Below are positions 8,672 to 18,647 of a stretch of DNA of 64,000 bases, piece after piece. A program made the translations under genes and the position numbers. Source of the DNA: Algoriphagus locisalis (lineage in GTDB: Bacteria; Bacteroidota; Bacteroidia; Cytophagales; Cyclobacteriaceae); contig NZ_FPBF01000001.1 in assembly GCF_900116615.1 (NCBI RefSeq), positions 62,001-126,000 of the forward strand. Direction: 5' to 3'. Positions within the stretch are counted from its first letter, which is position 1. Every line of letters begins with the position of its first letter. Under the pieces are notes generated by a model. The model saw only the letters and a program-made list of their open reading frames with translations. It was not told the DNA's origin and did not search any database.

Positions 8672-10015
8672 TCACTTCACCAATCCCTGACTGTCTGCTC
8701 TAAACATTCTACTGCTTACATAGAAATCTTTCCCCGTAGGCGACTTGAAGTAATACGCAATGTAGAATGCCTTCTGCCCTTTTTGGGGCAGTGAAATTTC
8801 ATTCTCGGAATTGTATTCCAGCGCCTTTGACTTCCATTTTTCATCCCTGAAATCCTTGTCTTCTACTGATTCAGCTTCCCAGATTTCCACTTTTAACGGG
8901 GGCTCGGATGCCTTCAATTGAATGACTAGCTTATTGTGTTTTGGAGAAGCAAATGTGGTAAAAACTTCAGGAAGAGACTTTGCCGCATTCTGATAGGCTA
9001 CAAAGGCATCTAAGGCCTGAAAAGCTATTTTTCCATCTCCCAGATCATGCCCGACATTGGGAATATAGATCAGGTTATTCTGTCCAGGAATGCTGTCGAT
9101 GTAGTTTTTAACCGCATCCACAGGCCAGTATGGATCATTTGTCCCGATAAATATCAACTTGGGGACAGTCAGCTTTGCGCGGTAAGAATAGGGATCGACC
9201 ATCTCCATTGTTGCCTGTCCCATGGCACTGCTTGCCTGTTGGGGAATGCCCAAATCTACGTAATCCTGAATCTCAGGACTGTAATCTGCCCAGGTCTCAA
9301 TCTGATATTGAAGACTCGTTGGCATATTCAGTACATCGATCACCATAGGGGCAATGGCGGTTACCCTTGGGTCTTGTGATCCTGTGAGCCAGGTAGTCCA
9401 GCCTCTTTTGGAGAGTCCGGTGAGTGTAAATGTGTGCACTGGAAAATCCAAAAACCTTTTGCTAAAATCTGAGACAGCATCCATGGCGGATACCGCTGAT
9501 CTGACCATGGGAAACAATGCCGGCCATTCTAAGTCCCCTGTCTGCTGAAACTGATGAAGGGTATAGGAAATAATCTCATCTTCTGTCTTTCCATCAAAAA
9601 TGGGTTGGTTGGGCACCTGAAATACAAGGGCTACTAAGCTTTGGTTTTCAGTTGCAATTCTTTGCATATTCTCCACAATAGCATTGTCACGTTCACGCAT
9701 GACAGGAATACCATTTTCTGTTTTACCACCTCCAATATAAAGCAGGACTTTGTCAGAACTGAGTTGTGCGGGTTTTAGGATCACCAGGCGGTGTTTCCAG
9801 ATCATGCCCTTCCATTCCTGTGAGGTAAGTTCCAGCTCGTATTGGGTGATTCCTTGATGCAGGATGCTGTCTTTGATTTCAAAATCGAATGCTGGATTGT
9901 CTTTTGCCAGAAAATCAGACAAGGGAGTTTTGGTGCTTTGAGCCTGTACGGGCTTCGATGTAATCACCAGCACTAAGAGTGCCAGGACATTAAGAATAAT
10001 TCTTTTCATCTTCAT
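8672..10015 (-). CDS. PhoPQ-activated pathogenicity-related (PqaA-type) hydrolase
   Basis: A 447-residue exported protein matching the PhoPQ-activated pathogenicity-related family (PF10142, from memory). It starts with a signal peptide (IILNVLALLVLVITSKPVQAQ). The alpha/beta-hydrolase core includes VLLYIGGGKTENG, the nucleophile-like GLSKRGWTTWLTG, MVIDVLNMP, FIGTNDPYWPVDAVKNY and GHDLGDGK, the last probably carrying the catalytic His. The C-terminal ~90 residues form an extra beta domain. The cellular role of this family is poorly known. It is divergent from the phosphatase operon starting at 10143, with 127 bases between starts. Confidence 0.9.
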   Translation of the reverse strand: MKMKRIILNVLALLVLVITSKPVQAQSTKTPLSDFLAKDNPAFDFEIKDSILHQGITQYELELTSQEWKGMIWKHRLVILKPAQLSSDKVLLYIGGGKTENGIPVMRERDNAIVENMQRIATENQSLVALVFQVPNQPIFDGKTEDEIISYTLHQFQQTGDLEWPALFPMVRSAVSAMDAVSDFSKRFLDFPVHTFTLTGLSKRGWTTWLTGSQDPRVTAIAPMVIDVLNMPTSLQYQIETWADYSPEIQDYVDLGIPQQASSAMGQATMEMVDPYSYRAKLTVPKLIFIGTNDPYWPVDAVKNYIDSIPGQNNLIYIPNVGHDLGDGKIAFQALDAFVAYQNAAKSLPEVFTTFASPKHNKLVIQLKASEPPLKVEIWEAESVEDKDFRDEKWKSKALEYNSENEISLPQKGQKAFYIAYYFKSPTGKDFYVSSRMFRADSQGLVK

Positions 10016-10142
10016 ATAAAGTTAACATGAATCAATGGCCTGAACGTAGGCTATTGAAGTCTTTAGTATGAACAAAAGCTATCGTGAAAATCAACACTCA
10101 AAGCTAAGTAAAACTTAGGAAATAGCTATTAAAAAATTGATA

Positions 10143-11465
10143 ATGAGTAAATTAAGTGTCCTAAAACGACTGTTTTTGGTGACGGCTCTGGTATGCCCAA
10201 CGCTGTCTTATTCCCAGAATACATCATCTCTAAATCCTAATTCGTACCTTCTGCCAAGTCCAAGGCCGGACCGGATTATCCTGAATCTATCTGAAAATCC
10301 TTTGAAGGCAATCCATGTGAACTGGCGTACCGATACCACGCGGGTTATTTCTCATCTGGAAGTTGCCCAGGCTACTGCCGGACCTGAATTCCGGGATAAG
10401 ACGACACAGCTTAAGGCAGTGACCGAAACCCTCGTTTCCCAACAGGATGAGGAGCCAACCATACATGCCAACTACCATCAGGTAAAATTGACTGGATTGA
10501 AGGCTGGAACCAGTTATGTGTACCGGGTGGGTGGGGGCGAATTCTGGTCTGAATGGTTCCAGTTTACCATTCCTGAAGACGATAAGGAAGTGAATTTTCT
10601 GTATTTCGGTGACGTGCAAAATGAGGTGGTAGCGATGTTCAGCCGGGTTTTTCGTGAAGCAGTCATCAACTTGCCCAAAATGGATTTTACGGTGTATGCA
10701 GGTGATCTGGTCAACCATGAAAGTGCAGATTTTGAATGGGGCGGGTGGTTTGGAGCCGGGCAATGGATCCACGCCAGTATCCCTTCTATGATGACTCCAG
10801 GCAATCATGAGTTTTCCAAAAATCCTGCTACCCTTACCCCACACTGGAATGCCCAGTTCAACTTGCCTACCAACGGGCCCAAAGGACTGGAGGAGACTAC
10901 CTATGAAGTAAATTTCCCGGAGCTCAAAATCATTTCACTCGATGGAGAGCAGATCGATGAATCCCCGGAGTACAGAAAAGCACAGATGGATTGGTTGAGA
11001 GCAGTCCTGACTGATAATCCCCGGAAATGGACTGTGATCACGTTTCATTATCCGGTATATGCCACTCACCCAAATCGATACCACGATAAGATGATCGATT
11101 ATATCCGGCCGATTTTACAGGAGTTCAAGGTGGATCTGGCAATACAGGGGCATGACCATGCCTATGCCCGGGGCAGGGCTTTTGATGAAAAGGGGAAGTT
11201 GGATTACGGAAAAGGTACCGTCTATGTGGTATCCGTGGGCGGGCCGAAAATGTATGAGGTCAAAACAGATGAGTGGATGGAGCGAAAAGCTTACGGCACC
11301 CAGACCTATCAGTGGATCAAGGTAAAGGATAATATACTCAGCTTTAAAACCTACACTGCGCTTGGTGAACTATATGATTCCTTTGAGATTCATAAAAATC
11401 CCCAAGGCGAAAATACCCTTGTTAACAACATTCCCAGCTCCCCAGAAAGACTTCAGAAGAAATGA
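10143..11465 (+). CDS. Purple acid phosphatase-like metallophosphoesterase
   Basis: A 440-residue exported phosphoesterase. After a signal peptide (LFLVTALVCPTLSYSQ) comes a fibronectin-III-like domain (residues ~41-143, HVNWRTDTT...TSYVYRVGGG). A calcineurin-like catalytic domain follows with all five metal-binding blocks: FGDVQNE (D157), YAGDLVNHE (D188, N191), TPGNHEFS (N221, H222), TFHYPVY (H302) and IQGHDHAYARG (H337, H339). Members hydrolyse phosphomonoesters with a two-metal centre. The stop overlaps the start of the glycerophosphodiesterase gene by 4 bases, so the two are co-translated. The ATG at 10143 is preferred over a TTG two codons upstream. Confidence 0.92.
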   Translation: MSKLSVLKRLFLVTALVCPTLSYSQNTSSLNPNSYLLPSPRPDRIILNLSENPLKAIHVNWRTDTTRVISHLEVAQATAGPEFRDKTTQLKAVTETLVSQQDEEPTIHANYHQVKLTGLKAGTSYVYRVGGGEFWSEWFQFTIPEDDKEVNFLYFGDVQNEVVAMFSRVFREAVINLPKMDFTVYAGDLVNHESADFEWGGWFGAGQWIHASIPSMMTPGNHEFSKNPATLTPHWNAQFNLPTNGPKGLEETTYEVNFPELKIISLDGEQIDESPEYRKAQMDWLRAVLTDNPRKWTVITFHYPVYATHPNRYHDKMIDYIRPILQEFKVDLAIQGHDHAYARGRAFDEKGKLDYGKGTVYVVSVGGPKMYEVKTDEWMERKAYGTQTYQWIKVKDNILSFKTYTALGELYDSFEIHKNPQGENTLVNNIPSSPERLQKK

Positions 11466-12316
11466 AAAATAAGACAAATACCCCCGTAATTGTGAGTAGA
11501 GTTGTACTGACTGTACTCTTATTATTTTTTGCAGCCCTAGATGCATTTTCACAGGTTGAGCAAATCCGGGATAAACTGCTGAATACAGATGAACTACTGG
11601 TCGTAGCACACCGTTCGGCACATCATAGCTACCCCGAAAATAGCCTTCAAGCCATACAGGAAGCGATAGATCTGGGAGTGGATCTAGTCGAAATCGACGT
11701 CCGGGTAACCACAGACGGCATTGTATATCTGATGCATGACCAGACCATAGACCGAACGACCACGGGCTCAGGGGACATAGAAAAAATGAGCAGCGCTGAG
11801 CTCCAGAATGTGACCTTGGTTTTAGAAGGTAAAGATTCCGGATTAGCTATCCCCACACTAGCCGAAGCGCTGGCTTTGACCAAGGGTAAAATCATGGTGG
11901 ATTTGGATATGAAAACTGATAAAGTAGAGGAAGTGATGACAGTGGTAAAAGAAATGGATGTGCTGGATGAAGTCATTTTTTTTGATTCGGAATGGCAAGT
12001 CCTAGGGGAAATAAGAGCCAAGCTACCAGAAGCGTTCTTGATGCCCAGACTATACAAAACCAATGAAATAAGAAAGGCTTACAGAAAGCTGGCTCCTGTG
12101 GTTGTCCATATTGACCCGGGATTCAATACACCTAAAACTATGCTTAAGGCGCAAAAATTCGGACTACGGACCTGGATCAATTCTTTGGGATCACTGGATG
12201 ATGAACTTCGGGTAAATCCCCATTCGCCACTATCACAGAAGCTGCTAGAATATGGTGCATCCATGGTTCAGACAGACCTGCCGGAACTTTGGGTTAAGCT
12301 CAGGGATGAAAGGTAA
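11462..12316 (+). CDS. Exported glycerophosphodiester phosphodiesterase
   Basis: A 284-residue GDPD-family enzyme that releases sn-glycerol 3-phosphate and an alcohol from glycerophosphodiesters. The N-terminus is a signal peptide (VVLTVLLLFFAALDAFSQ), so it acts outside the cytoplasm. Catalytic and metal residues are visible: AHRSAHHSYPEN (H50, R51, E59), LVEIDVRVTTDG (E77, D79) and LMHDQTIDRTT (H92). The C-terminal TDLPELW is typical. It overlaps the purple-acid-phosphatase-like gene by 4 bases, and the two enzymes could act in series on phospholipid head groups. Confidence 0.94.
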   Translation: MKNKTNTPVIVSRVVLTVLLLFFAALDAFSQVEQIRDKLLNTDELLVVAHRSAHHSYPENSLQAIQEAIDLGVDLVEIDVRVTTDGIVYLMHDQTIDRTTTGSGDIEKMSSAELQNVTLVLEGKDSGLAIPTLAEALALTKGKIMVDLDMKTDKVEEVMTVVKEMDVLDEVIFFDSEWQVLGEIRAKLPEAFLMPRLYKTNEIRKAYRKLAPVVVHIDPGFNTPKTMLKAQKFGLRTWINSLGSLDDELRVNPHSPLSQKLLEYGASMVQTDLPELWVKLRDER

Positions 12317-12432
12317 CCGTAGGCTTGAAAAAAAGGAAGTAGTCTTGCCATCTTGTTTACTTCACCCATTCTTAATACTGGCTTAAATACTTTGGGTAGG
12401 ATATTCGATAAATTCGGTTTTAAGTCAAACCC

Positions 12433-12999
12433 ATGAAATCTATACTATTTGGAAGGTCCCATCGCATAGAAGTCATTGACGAAAAGTCTTTTTCCAAGCT
12501 TTATGAAAAGTTTTGGAATGCTGCCGTGGAGTTGGTGATAAAGCTGGTAAAGGATAGGGAGGAAGCGGAGAATATTGCACAGGATGTCTTCATCCAGCTT
12601 TGGGAAAAGAGAGACAATCTTCATAAGATCGATGATGTACAGAACTTCCTGTTTATATGCCTGAGGAATAAAGCCTTTGACCGGCTTAAAGAACTTAAGA
12701 AAACCGAGCAGGGAACCGAAGAACTCTGGCAGAAAATCCAGGATCAACCCCATGAAAAAGATAGCCTAGAGCAGCAGGGGTTGAATTTTGAAAAGCTGGA
12801 AAAAGCCCTATCCGAATTGTCTGAACACAAGCAGCGAATCGTAACCCTGAAATACGGTAAAAACCAATCCTATGATGAAATTGCAGAGACATTAAATATC
12901 TCTGCCAATACCGTCAAAAACCACCTGGTTCAGATCAAAAAACGACTTCGGTCAGAATTGGTCAACGGTCTGATACTGATGTTTTACTTTTTATTTTGA
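12433..12999 (+). CDS. ECF RNA polymerase sigma factor (Bacteroidetes sigma-70 family 1 type)
   Basis: A 188-residue extracytoplasmic-function sigma factor. Region 2 covers residues ~22-90 (LVKDREEAENIAQDVFIQLWEKR and VQNFLFICLRNKAFDRLKE). Region 4 covers ~125-178 (LKYGKNQSYDEIAETLNISANTVKNHL). This type normally pairs with a FecR anti-sigma factor and a SusC transducer carrying an STN domain. Both partners are present here, but on the opposite strand 5.6 kb away, with the SusC/SusD genes between. The sigma gene converges on susD. A TACTTTGGGT stretch at 12388-12397 may be its own -7 region. Confidence 0.93.
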   Translation: MKSILFGRSHRIEVIDEKSFSKLYEKFWNAAVELVIKLVKDREEAENIAQDVFIQLWEKRDNLHKIDDVQNFLFICLRNKAFDRLKELKKTEQGTEELWQKIQDQPHEKDSLEQQGLNFEKLEKALSELSEHKQRIVTLKYGKNQSYDEIAETLNISANTVKNHLVQIKKRLRSELVNGLILMFYFLF

Positions 13000-13155
13000 G
13001 CGTTACGCTTCTTTAATTTTCAATTTTTTAGTCTTCCGCGACTATCCCGTGATAGTTTCTTGCGAATGCAAGCAGGGTTTAGTGAACATTTATTCTCCAA
13101 TCCTTTTTAGTGCGCTTTGTGGGTTTCTTTAGCCCTTTAAGAGCTAAGTTTCAAG

Positions 13156-13194
13156 AAAAAAAACAGGCTGCACCCAAGGGAATGGGGCAGCCTG
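13156..13194 (-). terminator. Terminator of the fecR-susC-susD operon
   Basis: CAGGCTGC (13164-13171) pairs with GCAGCCTG (13187-13194), with further CCC/GGG pairing inside. On the minus strand the stem is followed by eight T residues (13163-13156). It lies ~57 bases past the susD stop. Confidence 0.85.
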
Positions 13195-13250
13195 TGCTTT
13201 GTCAAATAGACTCGAATATTACCCGGAAACCATAAATCCGGGCAATGGGC

Positions 13251-14891
13251 TTACCATGGTTTTCCGGTGCCCTGTAGCAACCAGAACTTGGACCATGCAC
13301 TGTTTTTGTCATCAGCTTGGGAAAACTGGGTAGTTTCCAGGCGGCTTACTGCTTCATTGGCATTTTTCTCATTGATGGTCAATTCATCCTGCATGTAATA
13401 AAAGCGGATGGGAAGAACACTTCTTACTGCTGCGGGTCCTGCCACTAGCTCTGGATAGCCCGTTCTTCTATAGTCAAACCAGGATTCTGTGGAAGCTGTC
13501 CACGCTGCAATCCATTTTTGGGTCATGACCTGCTCCAGACTATTGTTAAAAGCAGCTTCTCCAGTGATGTATTCTTCAAAATCATTTTCCAAGTCCCAGG
13601 CCTCAAAGGATGCTTTTACACCGGCTTCATAATGATCTTTTGCAGATCCTGCATTCACCAATCCGGATAGCGTAGCTTCAGCTAAAATGAAGTGAACTTC
13701 GGCCGCACTCAGCAGTCTAGCCTTCAGTAATGGTCCTGAAGGAGCAGTGTATCGTTCATTGATAAAGGATACGTGGGGATTGTAAGATTGCTGTCCCGGA
13801 GTGGGATTGAGGTTGTACTCACTTGGTATATTGGAAACTGCAGGTGGAATGCCTACATACTCAGGGTCGGTGTCCACTGTTTTTTCTGCAGCTATATCGG
13901 CATCTATGTATCGCTTTCCGTTTATGATTTCATCTGTACCGGCAGGTAAGCTCTCATCTAGGACGATCGGCACCTGTACTTTTTCAGCCCATACTGAAAT
14001 TCTGTTGTCATTCAGGGATTGGAGCACCTCTACCAATGTTGCACACATTTTTATCCTGCGGTAATTGCTGCCATTGGAACCGTCAAATTCTGTATTGGAA
14101 GGCCAGGAATTGGCTGAAGTGCCACCTGGGAAAGCGATGGCCGCATCATCCGAAGCAACCGTAATGATTGGGTAGCGAGACGCATCATTCAGGATTTCCT
14201 GCATTCCCTGACTGGCCATCTCTGGCATTTTCTCGGATATCCTCAGGTAAAGTCTCAAGCGGAGAGAATTGGCAAATTGTCTCCACTTCAGCACATTTCC
14301 TCCAAAAAGGATATCCTGAGGAGTAGCCTCAAATGTGCCTAAGGCTGCCAGCAGGTCATTCGCCTCTTTTAGTTCGGCAATCACTCCTTCATAGATCTCT
14401 TGCTGTGAGTCAAAGGCAGGCAGGAGAAATTGTTCCCCTCCCTGATCTCCACTTACCGCGTCCGCATAAGGGGCATCACCCCATAAGTCCGCAATTCTGG
14501 CAAAGTGGTAGGCATCCATCACTTTTGCTACCCCCACATAAAAGGGAAGTTCCAAAGCTTCAGCCCGCTGTTCCATCATTTTGATGTCTTCTAGGATGCT
14601 GTAGTTGGCAGTCCAGCTCTGGTTACTCCATTCATAATTGTTATGACCTGTAAACCATGCATCTTTTTGCGTATGCTGCATTACTCCCGCTATATCTCCA
14701 AAACCCAGATTCACCTCTGAGGTAGCGGTGTTGGAAAGAATGGTAGTCAGCAAAAGGTTGGGGTGCACAGCCGTGGATTCCACCCCGTTTGGATTGATAT
14801 TGGTTTCTGTCAAATCCACGCATGCTGTCATGGATCCTGAGAGGATTAATCCTATAGCAAAAGCATTGATATGTTTGATGTGTTTTTTCAT
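13251..14891 (-). CDS. SusD/RagB-family outer-membrane lipoprotein (SusD-like type 2)
   Basis: A 546-residue surface lipoprotein. The start at 14891 gives a proper lipoprotein signal (FAIGLILSGSMTAC, Cys24), whereas a longer frame would overlap the susC end. The mature part (NINPNG, then PNLLLTTILSNTA, RIADLWGDAPYADA, WRQFANSLRLRLYLRISEKMP) resembles the SusD-like 2 subgroup (PF12771, from memory). SusD proteins bind ligand and form the lid of the SusC transporter. It ends the fecR-susC-susD operon, 37 bases after susC, and is followed by a strong terminator. Neighbouring secreted phosphatases suggest a phosphorylated ligand; the protein itself gives no proof. Confidence 0.92.
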   Translation of the reverse strand: MKKHIKHINAFAIGLILSGSMTACVDLTETNINPNGVESTAVHPNLLLTTILSNTATSEVNLGFGDIAGVMQHTQKDAWFTGHNNYEWSNQSWTANYSILEDIKMMEQRAEALELPFYVGVAKVMDAYHFARIADLWGDAPYADAVSGDQGGEQFLLPAFDSQQEIYEGVIAELKEANDLLAALGTFEATPQDILFGGNVLKWRQFANSLRLRLYLRISEKMPEMASQGMQEILNDASRYPIITVASDDAAIAFPGGTSANSWPSNTEFDGSNGSNYRRIKMCATLVEVLQSLNDNRISVWAEKVQVPIVLDESLPAGTDEIINGKRYIDADIAAEKTVDTDPEYVGIPPAVSNIPSEYNLNPTPGQQSYNPHVSFINERYTAPSGPLLKARLLSAAEVHFILAEATLSGLVNAGSAKDHYEAGVKASFEAWDLENDFEEYITGEAAFNNSLEQVMTQKWIAAWTASTESWFDYRRTGYPELVAGPAAVRSVLPIRFYYMQDELTINEKNANEAVSRLETTQFSQADDKNSAWSKFWLLQGTGKPW

Positions 14892-14928
14892 TTTAGGAAT
14901 TATCTGATGTCCAAAATAGTCTCGTTGA

Positions 14929-17900
14929 TTAGAAAGATGCATTGATTTTAAATCCTACCGGGATGACCCAAGGATTGACATTGTACCGCTCTATCCCCTG
15001 TTTGAAAGTTCCGTTTGCTTCCGGCTGAAATGCATTTTCGGGATCGATTCCTACTTTTGCTTTCGTCCATAGAATTAGGTTACTGGTGTACACGCCCACA
15101 TTGATGGACTTCATTTTCAGTTTATTGACCAAATCCACTGGTAACTGATAAGAAATGGCAGCTTCCCGTAACTTGATGTAGGAAGCATCGAAGGTGGCCG
15201 GTTTGAAGAAGCTCCAAGGATAGTTGTCTGCATAGGGGATGTATTTGGTGTTTTCTCCGCCTAGATTCTCAGTGTAGCCAGTAATGTTCCCCTCCTCATC
15301 GTACTGGGCGATGACGCCTGGGTTAAATACCCCATCGTTTACTGTGACATTGTAATCGAAGGGAAAACCGCCGCTTTCTGCAGTAGGTCCGCCCACTACA
15401 TTCAGGCCATCGGTGATAAACTGATCCTGGTTGTCCACTAAATAGTCCCGAAGGGCATCACCTGAAAGTCCGTTTGGATTGATGATCTGATCCAGCCAAC
15501 GTTGGGTTTTGAGATCGGATTCAGAATATCGGAAAGTCTGGGATACGAAATCCCCACCCATTCTCATATCAAAATTTAAGCTTAGGGAAAAGCGCTTATA
15601 GCTCATGTTTACCTGCATACCGGCTAAGAAATCCGGGTTGAAATTCCCGATTTTATTTTTGGCAGAGGCCTGGTTTATCGCTTGCCAGCTTCCATCTTCA
15701 TCCAGAATAGGATATCCAAAGTAAGGGGATTCCCTATCTTCTACCGTCACTAATCCCCGGTCATAAATGTCCCCGATCTCATCGCCTACATAAGTCCAAG
15801 CCCCACCACGTGAGTCTGACCATAGGTAGAATACATCGACTTCATCTGTCAGCTCTACGATCCGGCTCCGGTATTTGGAGTAGTTAAAGTTCAGATCCAG
15901 GGTGAAATCCGTCGTTTTCACTGGGGTAAATCCCAGCATTACTTCCCAGCCTTTGCTGTTTACCAGTCCGGCATTGACAAACTTGGAGGTAAAGCCGGAA
16001 GAGGATGGCAAGGTGACAGGAAGGATCTGGTTTTTATTGTCTGTATTAAAGTAGGTCAGATCAAACCGCAGGCGGTTTTGGAGAGCAGCCATTTCCAGCC
16101 CAAGTTCATAGGATGTGGAAATTTCAGGTTTAAGGTCTGGTGTTTTAAGGTTGTCCGGTACGGTCAGTCGGGTTTGGCTGTCCCATTCCCCGTTATTGGC
16201 AAGAACCTGATAGAGATTGTATGGATCTGTATCGTTACCTACCTGGGCCCAGCCGGCTCTTAATTTCAGCAGGTCTATGGAACTGCCCATATCCAGCATT
16301 TCATTCAGGATCAAGCTGAGTGAGGCAGAAGGATAGAAGTAGGACCTATTGGCTTCCGGCAAGGTAGAGGACCAGTCATTTCTTGCAGTTACATCCAAGT
16401 AAATCAAATCCCGGAAACCAAAGTTTGCCAGCCCGTAAATACTGTTCACGGCTTTTTCTGAAATGGATGAATTGTAAATCAGGTTGTCTGCTGAAGTATT
16501 ACTCAGGGTATATACACCGGGTACGATCAGTCCCGAACCCTCTGCCTTGGTAGAATTCTGCACTGCATGGTTGCGGTTGAATCTCAGGTTTCCCCCGGTG
16601 GAAAGTGTCATGTGGAAATTATCATAATCCTTGGTGTAGGTGGCAAGGATGTCGGCATTTCTTTCCGTTCTGTCCAGGTTGATGAGGCCATATCCTCCAT
16701 TGGGATCTGCAGTATAGCTTATCGGGATTTTGGATTCTCTCCGCTCTGAATACATGTCCAGCATATAGCTGGCTTTTACCTTAAAATTCTCTGTGAACTG
16801 GTATTCCAGCCCCAGGTTGCCAAATATCCTGTTTCTTTTGAAACTGTTGTTTACTTCGTAGGCAAGAAAGTAGGGGTTGTCATAATCGCCAATAGCCTGG
16901 GAGCGCTGCTGGATTCCTTCCTGCCCGGGTACCCAGTAGGATTGAAGCTCGTTGATATCGATGTGCGGAGACACTTTATAGGCAGCTTCCAGTGGGTTGG
17001 CACCTCTGTTTCCCGCAGGACGGTTGTCAGATCCTGTCTGGTTGATATTGATGCTTGAGCTCAGGGTCAGCTTAGGGTCAATTCTTAAAGTTGTATTGAC
17101 CGATAGGTTGTCCCTGCCAAAATCTGAATTGGGTATGATGCCCCAATTACTCAGATTGGTGTATCCGATTCGATAGTTGATGAATTCATTGTTGTTTGCC
17201 ACAGATACTCCATTGGTAGTGGTGACACCTGTGCGTACAAAATCTGATACATTATTCGGATGGGAGACTAAGGGAGTGGGGATTCGGTTCCCATTGGCAT
17301 CCAAGGGGCTGTTCCACTGAATGGCTTCATATCCTTTGTCCAATTCCGGTCCTGCACCTGCCGAAGAACCTTCTTCTATGACCAATTGGCCTCCTGGGTA
17401 GGGATTGTTGTCCGGTGTGTAAGGCCGTACTCCGGTAGCAAACCTACTATGGAATGGCAAATACTTGTAGGGGATTTCCAGTAGGGTATTGGAGGAAACA
17501 CTCACCGTTACCTCATTTACTTTTCTACCTGATTTGGTGGTGATCAATACGACCCCATTTCCCGCCCTGGAGCCATACAGTGCGGCTGCACTTGGGCCTT
17601 TTAGGATAGACATGCTTTCTATATCCTCCGGATTCAAATCAGAAATGGCATTGCCGTAATCTACTTTGTTGTCTGCACCGATTTCTGACACGTTGTTTAG
17701 CGTGTTGATAATCGGAACTCCATCTACAACGAATAAGGGCTGATTATCCCCGCTCAACGAGGAGATTCCCCGGATGATCATACTAACAGAGGAACCTGCC
17801 CCACCGGTGGAATTGACACTCACACCTGGAACCCGACCGGCGATTGAGCGTAAGGCATTGTCCTGGCTTCCGTTTTGGAAGGCGTTTTCACCTACTTCTG

Positions 17901-18555
17901 CAACAGAATAGCCCAGGGAGCGTTCATCTCGTTCTATTCCCAACGCAGTGACTACCACACCTTCCATATCGGCAAAGGAGGAAAGTAAGACTACTTTGAT
18001 ATAAGATTGGTTTTGGACTACAACTTCCTGAGATTCGAATCCTATGTAGCTGAACACCAATACGGCTTCATTGGAAGGAACATCAATGCTAAAGGTGCCG
18101 TCTATACCCGTCACTACTCCAGAGGTACTTCCTTTGATCAGCACGGTAGCGCCGACTAAGGGCTGGTTGTCTTCATCCAAGACCAGTCCTGTGATCGGGA
18201 TAGCTGCACGCGTTTGTTGTGATTTTCTGATCAGAATATTCTCTCCGGTTATTTTGAATTGAAAGGGAGTGAAGGTTTCTGCAGTTTTCAGATGCTGCTG
18301 GACAGTAGCTTTAGGGCTTACTTTTATTTGTTGTCCCAAAAGTTCATGAACCCCATCTGCATAGATGAATTTGAATTCGCTCTGGGTTTCAATTTCCGTG
18401 ATAAATTCCCTTAGACTCAGCTTGGTCTGATGCATTTCTATTATTCTTTCACTGCGGTGCAGCCCCGCTTCAGCCCAGTGGGGCAGGAATAGGAGCAGCA
18501 ATAACCATAGGCTGCGTGGTGGCAAAGGATTTTTTTTAGTAAATGTAATTTCCAT
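14929..18555 (-). CDS. SusC/RagA-family TonB transporter with STN signalling domain
   Basis: A 1208-residue outer-membrane TonB-dependent transporter. Order of parts: signal peptide (~10-30, SLWLLLLLFLPHWAEA), STN domain (~45-110, LSLREFITEIETQSEFKFIY), carboxypeptidase-regulatory-like domain (~118-200, ITGLVLDEDNQPLVGATVLI), plug (~205-340, with GVSVNSTGGAGSSVSMIIRG and ILKGPSAAALYGSRAGNGVV) and a long barrel ending in SF. The STN domain means that the protein also passes a signal to the FecR anti-sigma factor encoded just upstream (93-base gap). Substrate is unknown; the locus suggests an organophosphate. Confidence 0.96.
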   Translation of the reverse strand: MEITFTKKNPLPPRSLWLLLLLFLPHWAEAGLHRSERIIEMHQTKLSLREFITEIETQSEFKFIYADGVHELLGQQIKVSPKATVQQHLKTAETFTPFQFKITGENILIRKSQQTRAAIPITGLVLDEDNQPLVGATVLIKGSTSGVVTGIDGTFSIDVPSNEAVLVFSYIGFESQEVVVQNQSYIKVVLLSSFADMEGVVVTALGIERDERSLGYSVAEVGENAFQNGSQDNALRSIAGRVPGVSVNSTGGAGSSVSMIIRGISSLSGDNQPLFVVDGVPIINTLNNVSEIGADNKVDYGNAISDLNPEDIESMSILKGPSAAALYGSRAGNGVVLITTKSGRKVNEVTVSVSSNTLLEIPYKYLPFHSRFATGVRPYTPDNNPYPGGQLVIEEGSSAGAGPELDKGYEAIQWNSPLDANGNRIPTPLVSHPNNVSDFVRTGVTTTNGVSVANNNEFINYRIGYTNLSNWGIIPNSDFGRDNLSVNTTLRIDPKLTLSSSININQTGSDNRPAGNRGANPLEAAYKVSPHIDINELQSYWVPGQEGIQQRSQAIGDYDNPYFLAYEVNNSFKRNRIFGNLGLEYQFTENFKVKASYMLDMYSERRESKIPISYTADPNGGYGLINLDRTERNADILATYTKDYDNFHMTLSTGGNLRFNRNHAVQNSTKAEGSGLIVPGVYTLSNTSADNLIYNSSISEKAVNSIYGLANFGFRDLIYLDVTARNDWSSTLPEANRSYFYPSASLSLILNEMLDMGSSIDLLKLRAGWAQVGNDTDPYNLYQVLANNGEWDSQTRLTVPDNLKTPDLKPEISTSYELGLEMAALQNRLRFDLTYFNTDNKNQILPVTLPSSSGFTSKFVNAGLVNSKGWEVMLGFTPVKTTDFTLDLNFNYSKYRSRIVELTDEVDVFYLWSDSRGGAWTYVGDEIGDIYDRGLVTVEDRESPYFGYPILDEDGSWQAINQASAKNKIGNFNPDFLAGMQVNMSYKRFSLSLNFDMRMGGDFVSQTFRYSESDLKTQRWLDQIINPNGLSGDALRDYLVDNQDQFITDGLNVVGGPTAESGGFPFDYNVTVNDGVFNPGVIAQYDEEGNITGYTENLGGENTKYIPYADNYPWSFFKPATFDASYIKLREAAISYQLPVDLVNKLKMKSINVGVYTSNLILWTKAKVGIDPENAFQPEANGTFKQGIERYNVNPWVIPVGFKINASF

Positions 18556-18647
18556 ACTTTGTGTGTGTTTAAGTGGTGTACTACTTGATCATACTGCCAC
18601 GCTGGAGGTCTTCGTCAAATTCTCTCCGGTGTGGTTTTTCTTTTGGT

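Noticed and set aside
10287-10844. 185-codon open frame on the minus strand
   Set aside because: Antisense to the phosphatase gene with all metal motifs; no recognisable domain.
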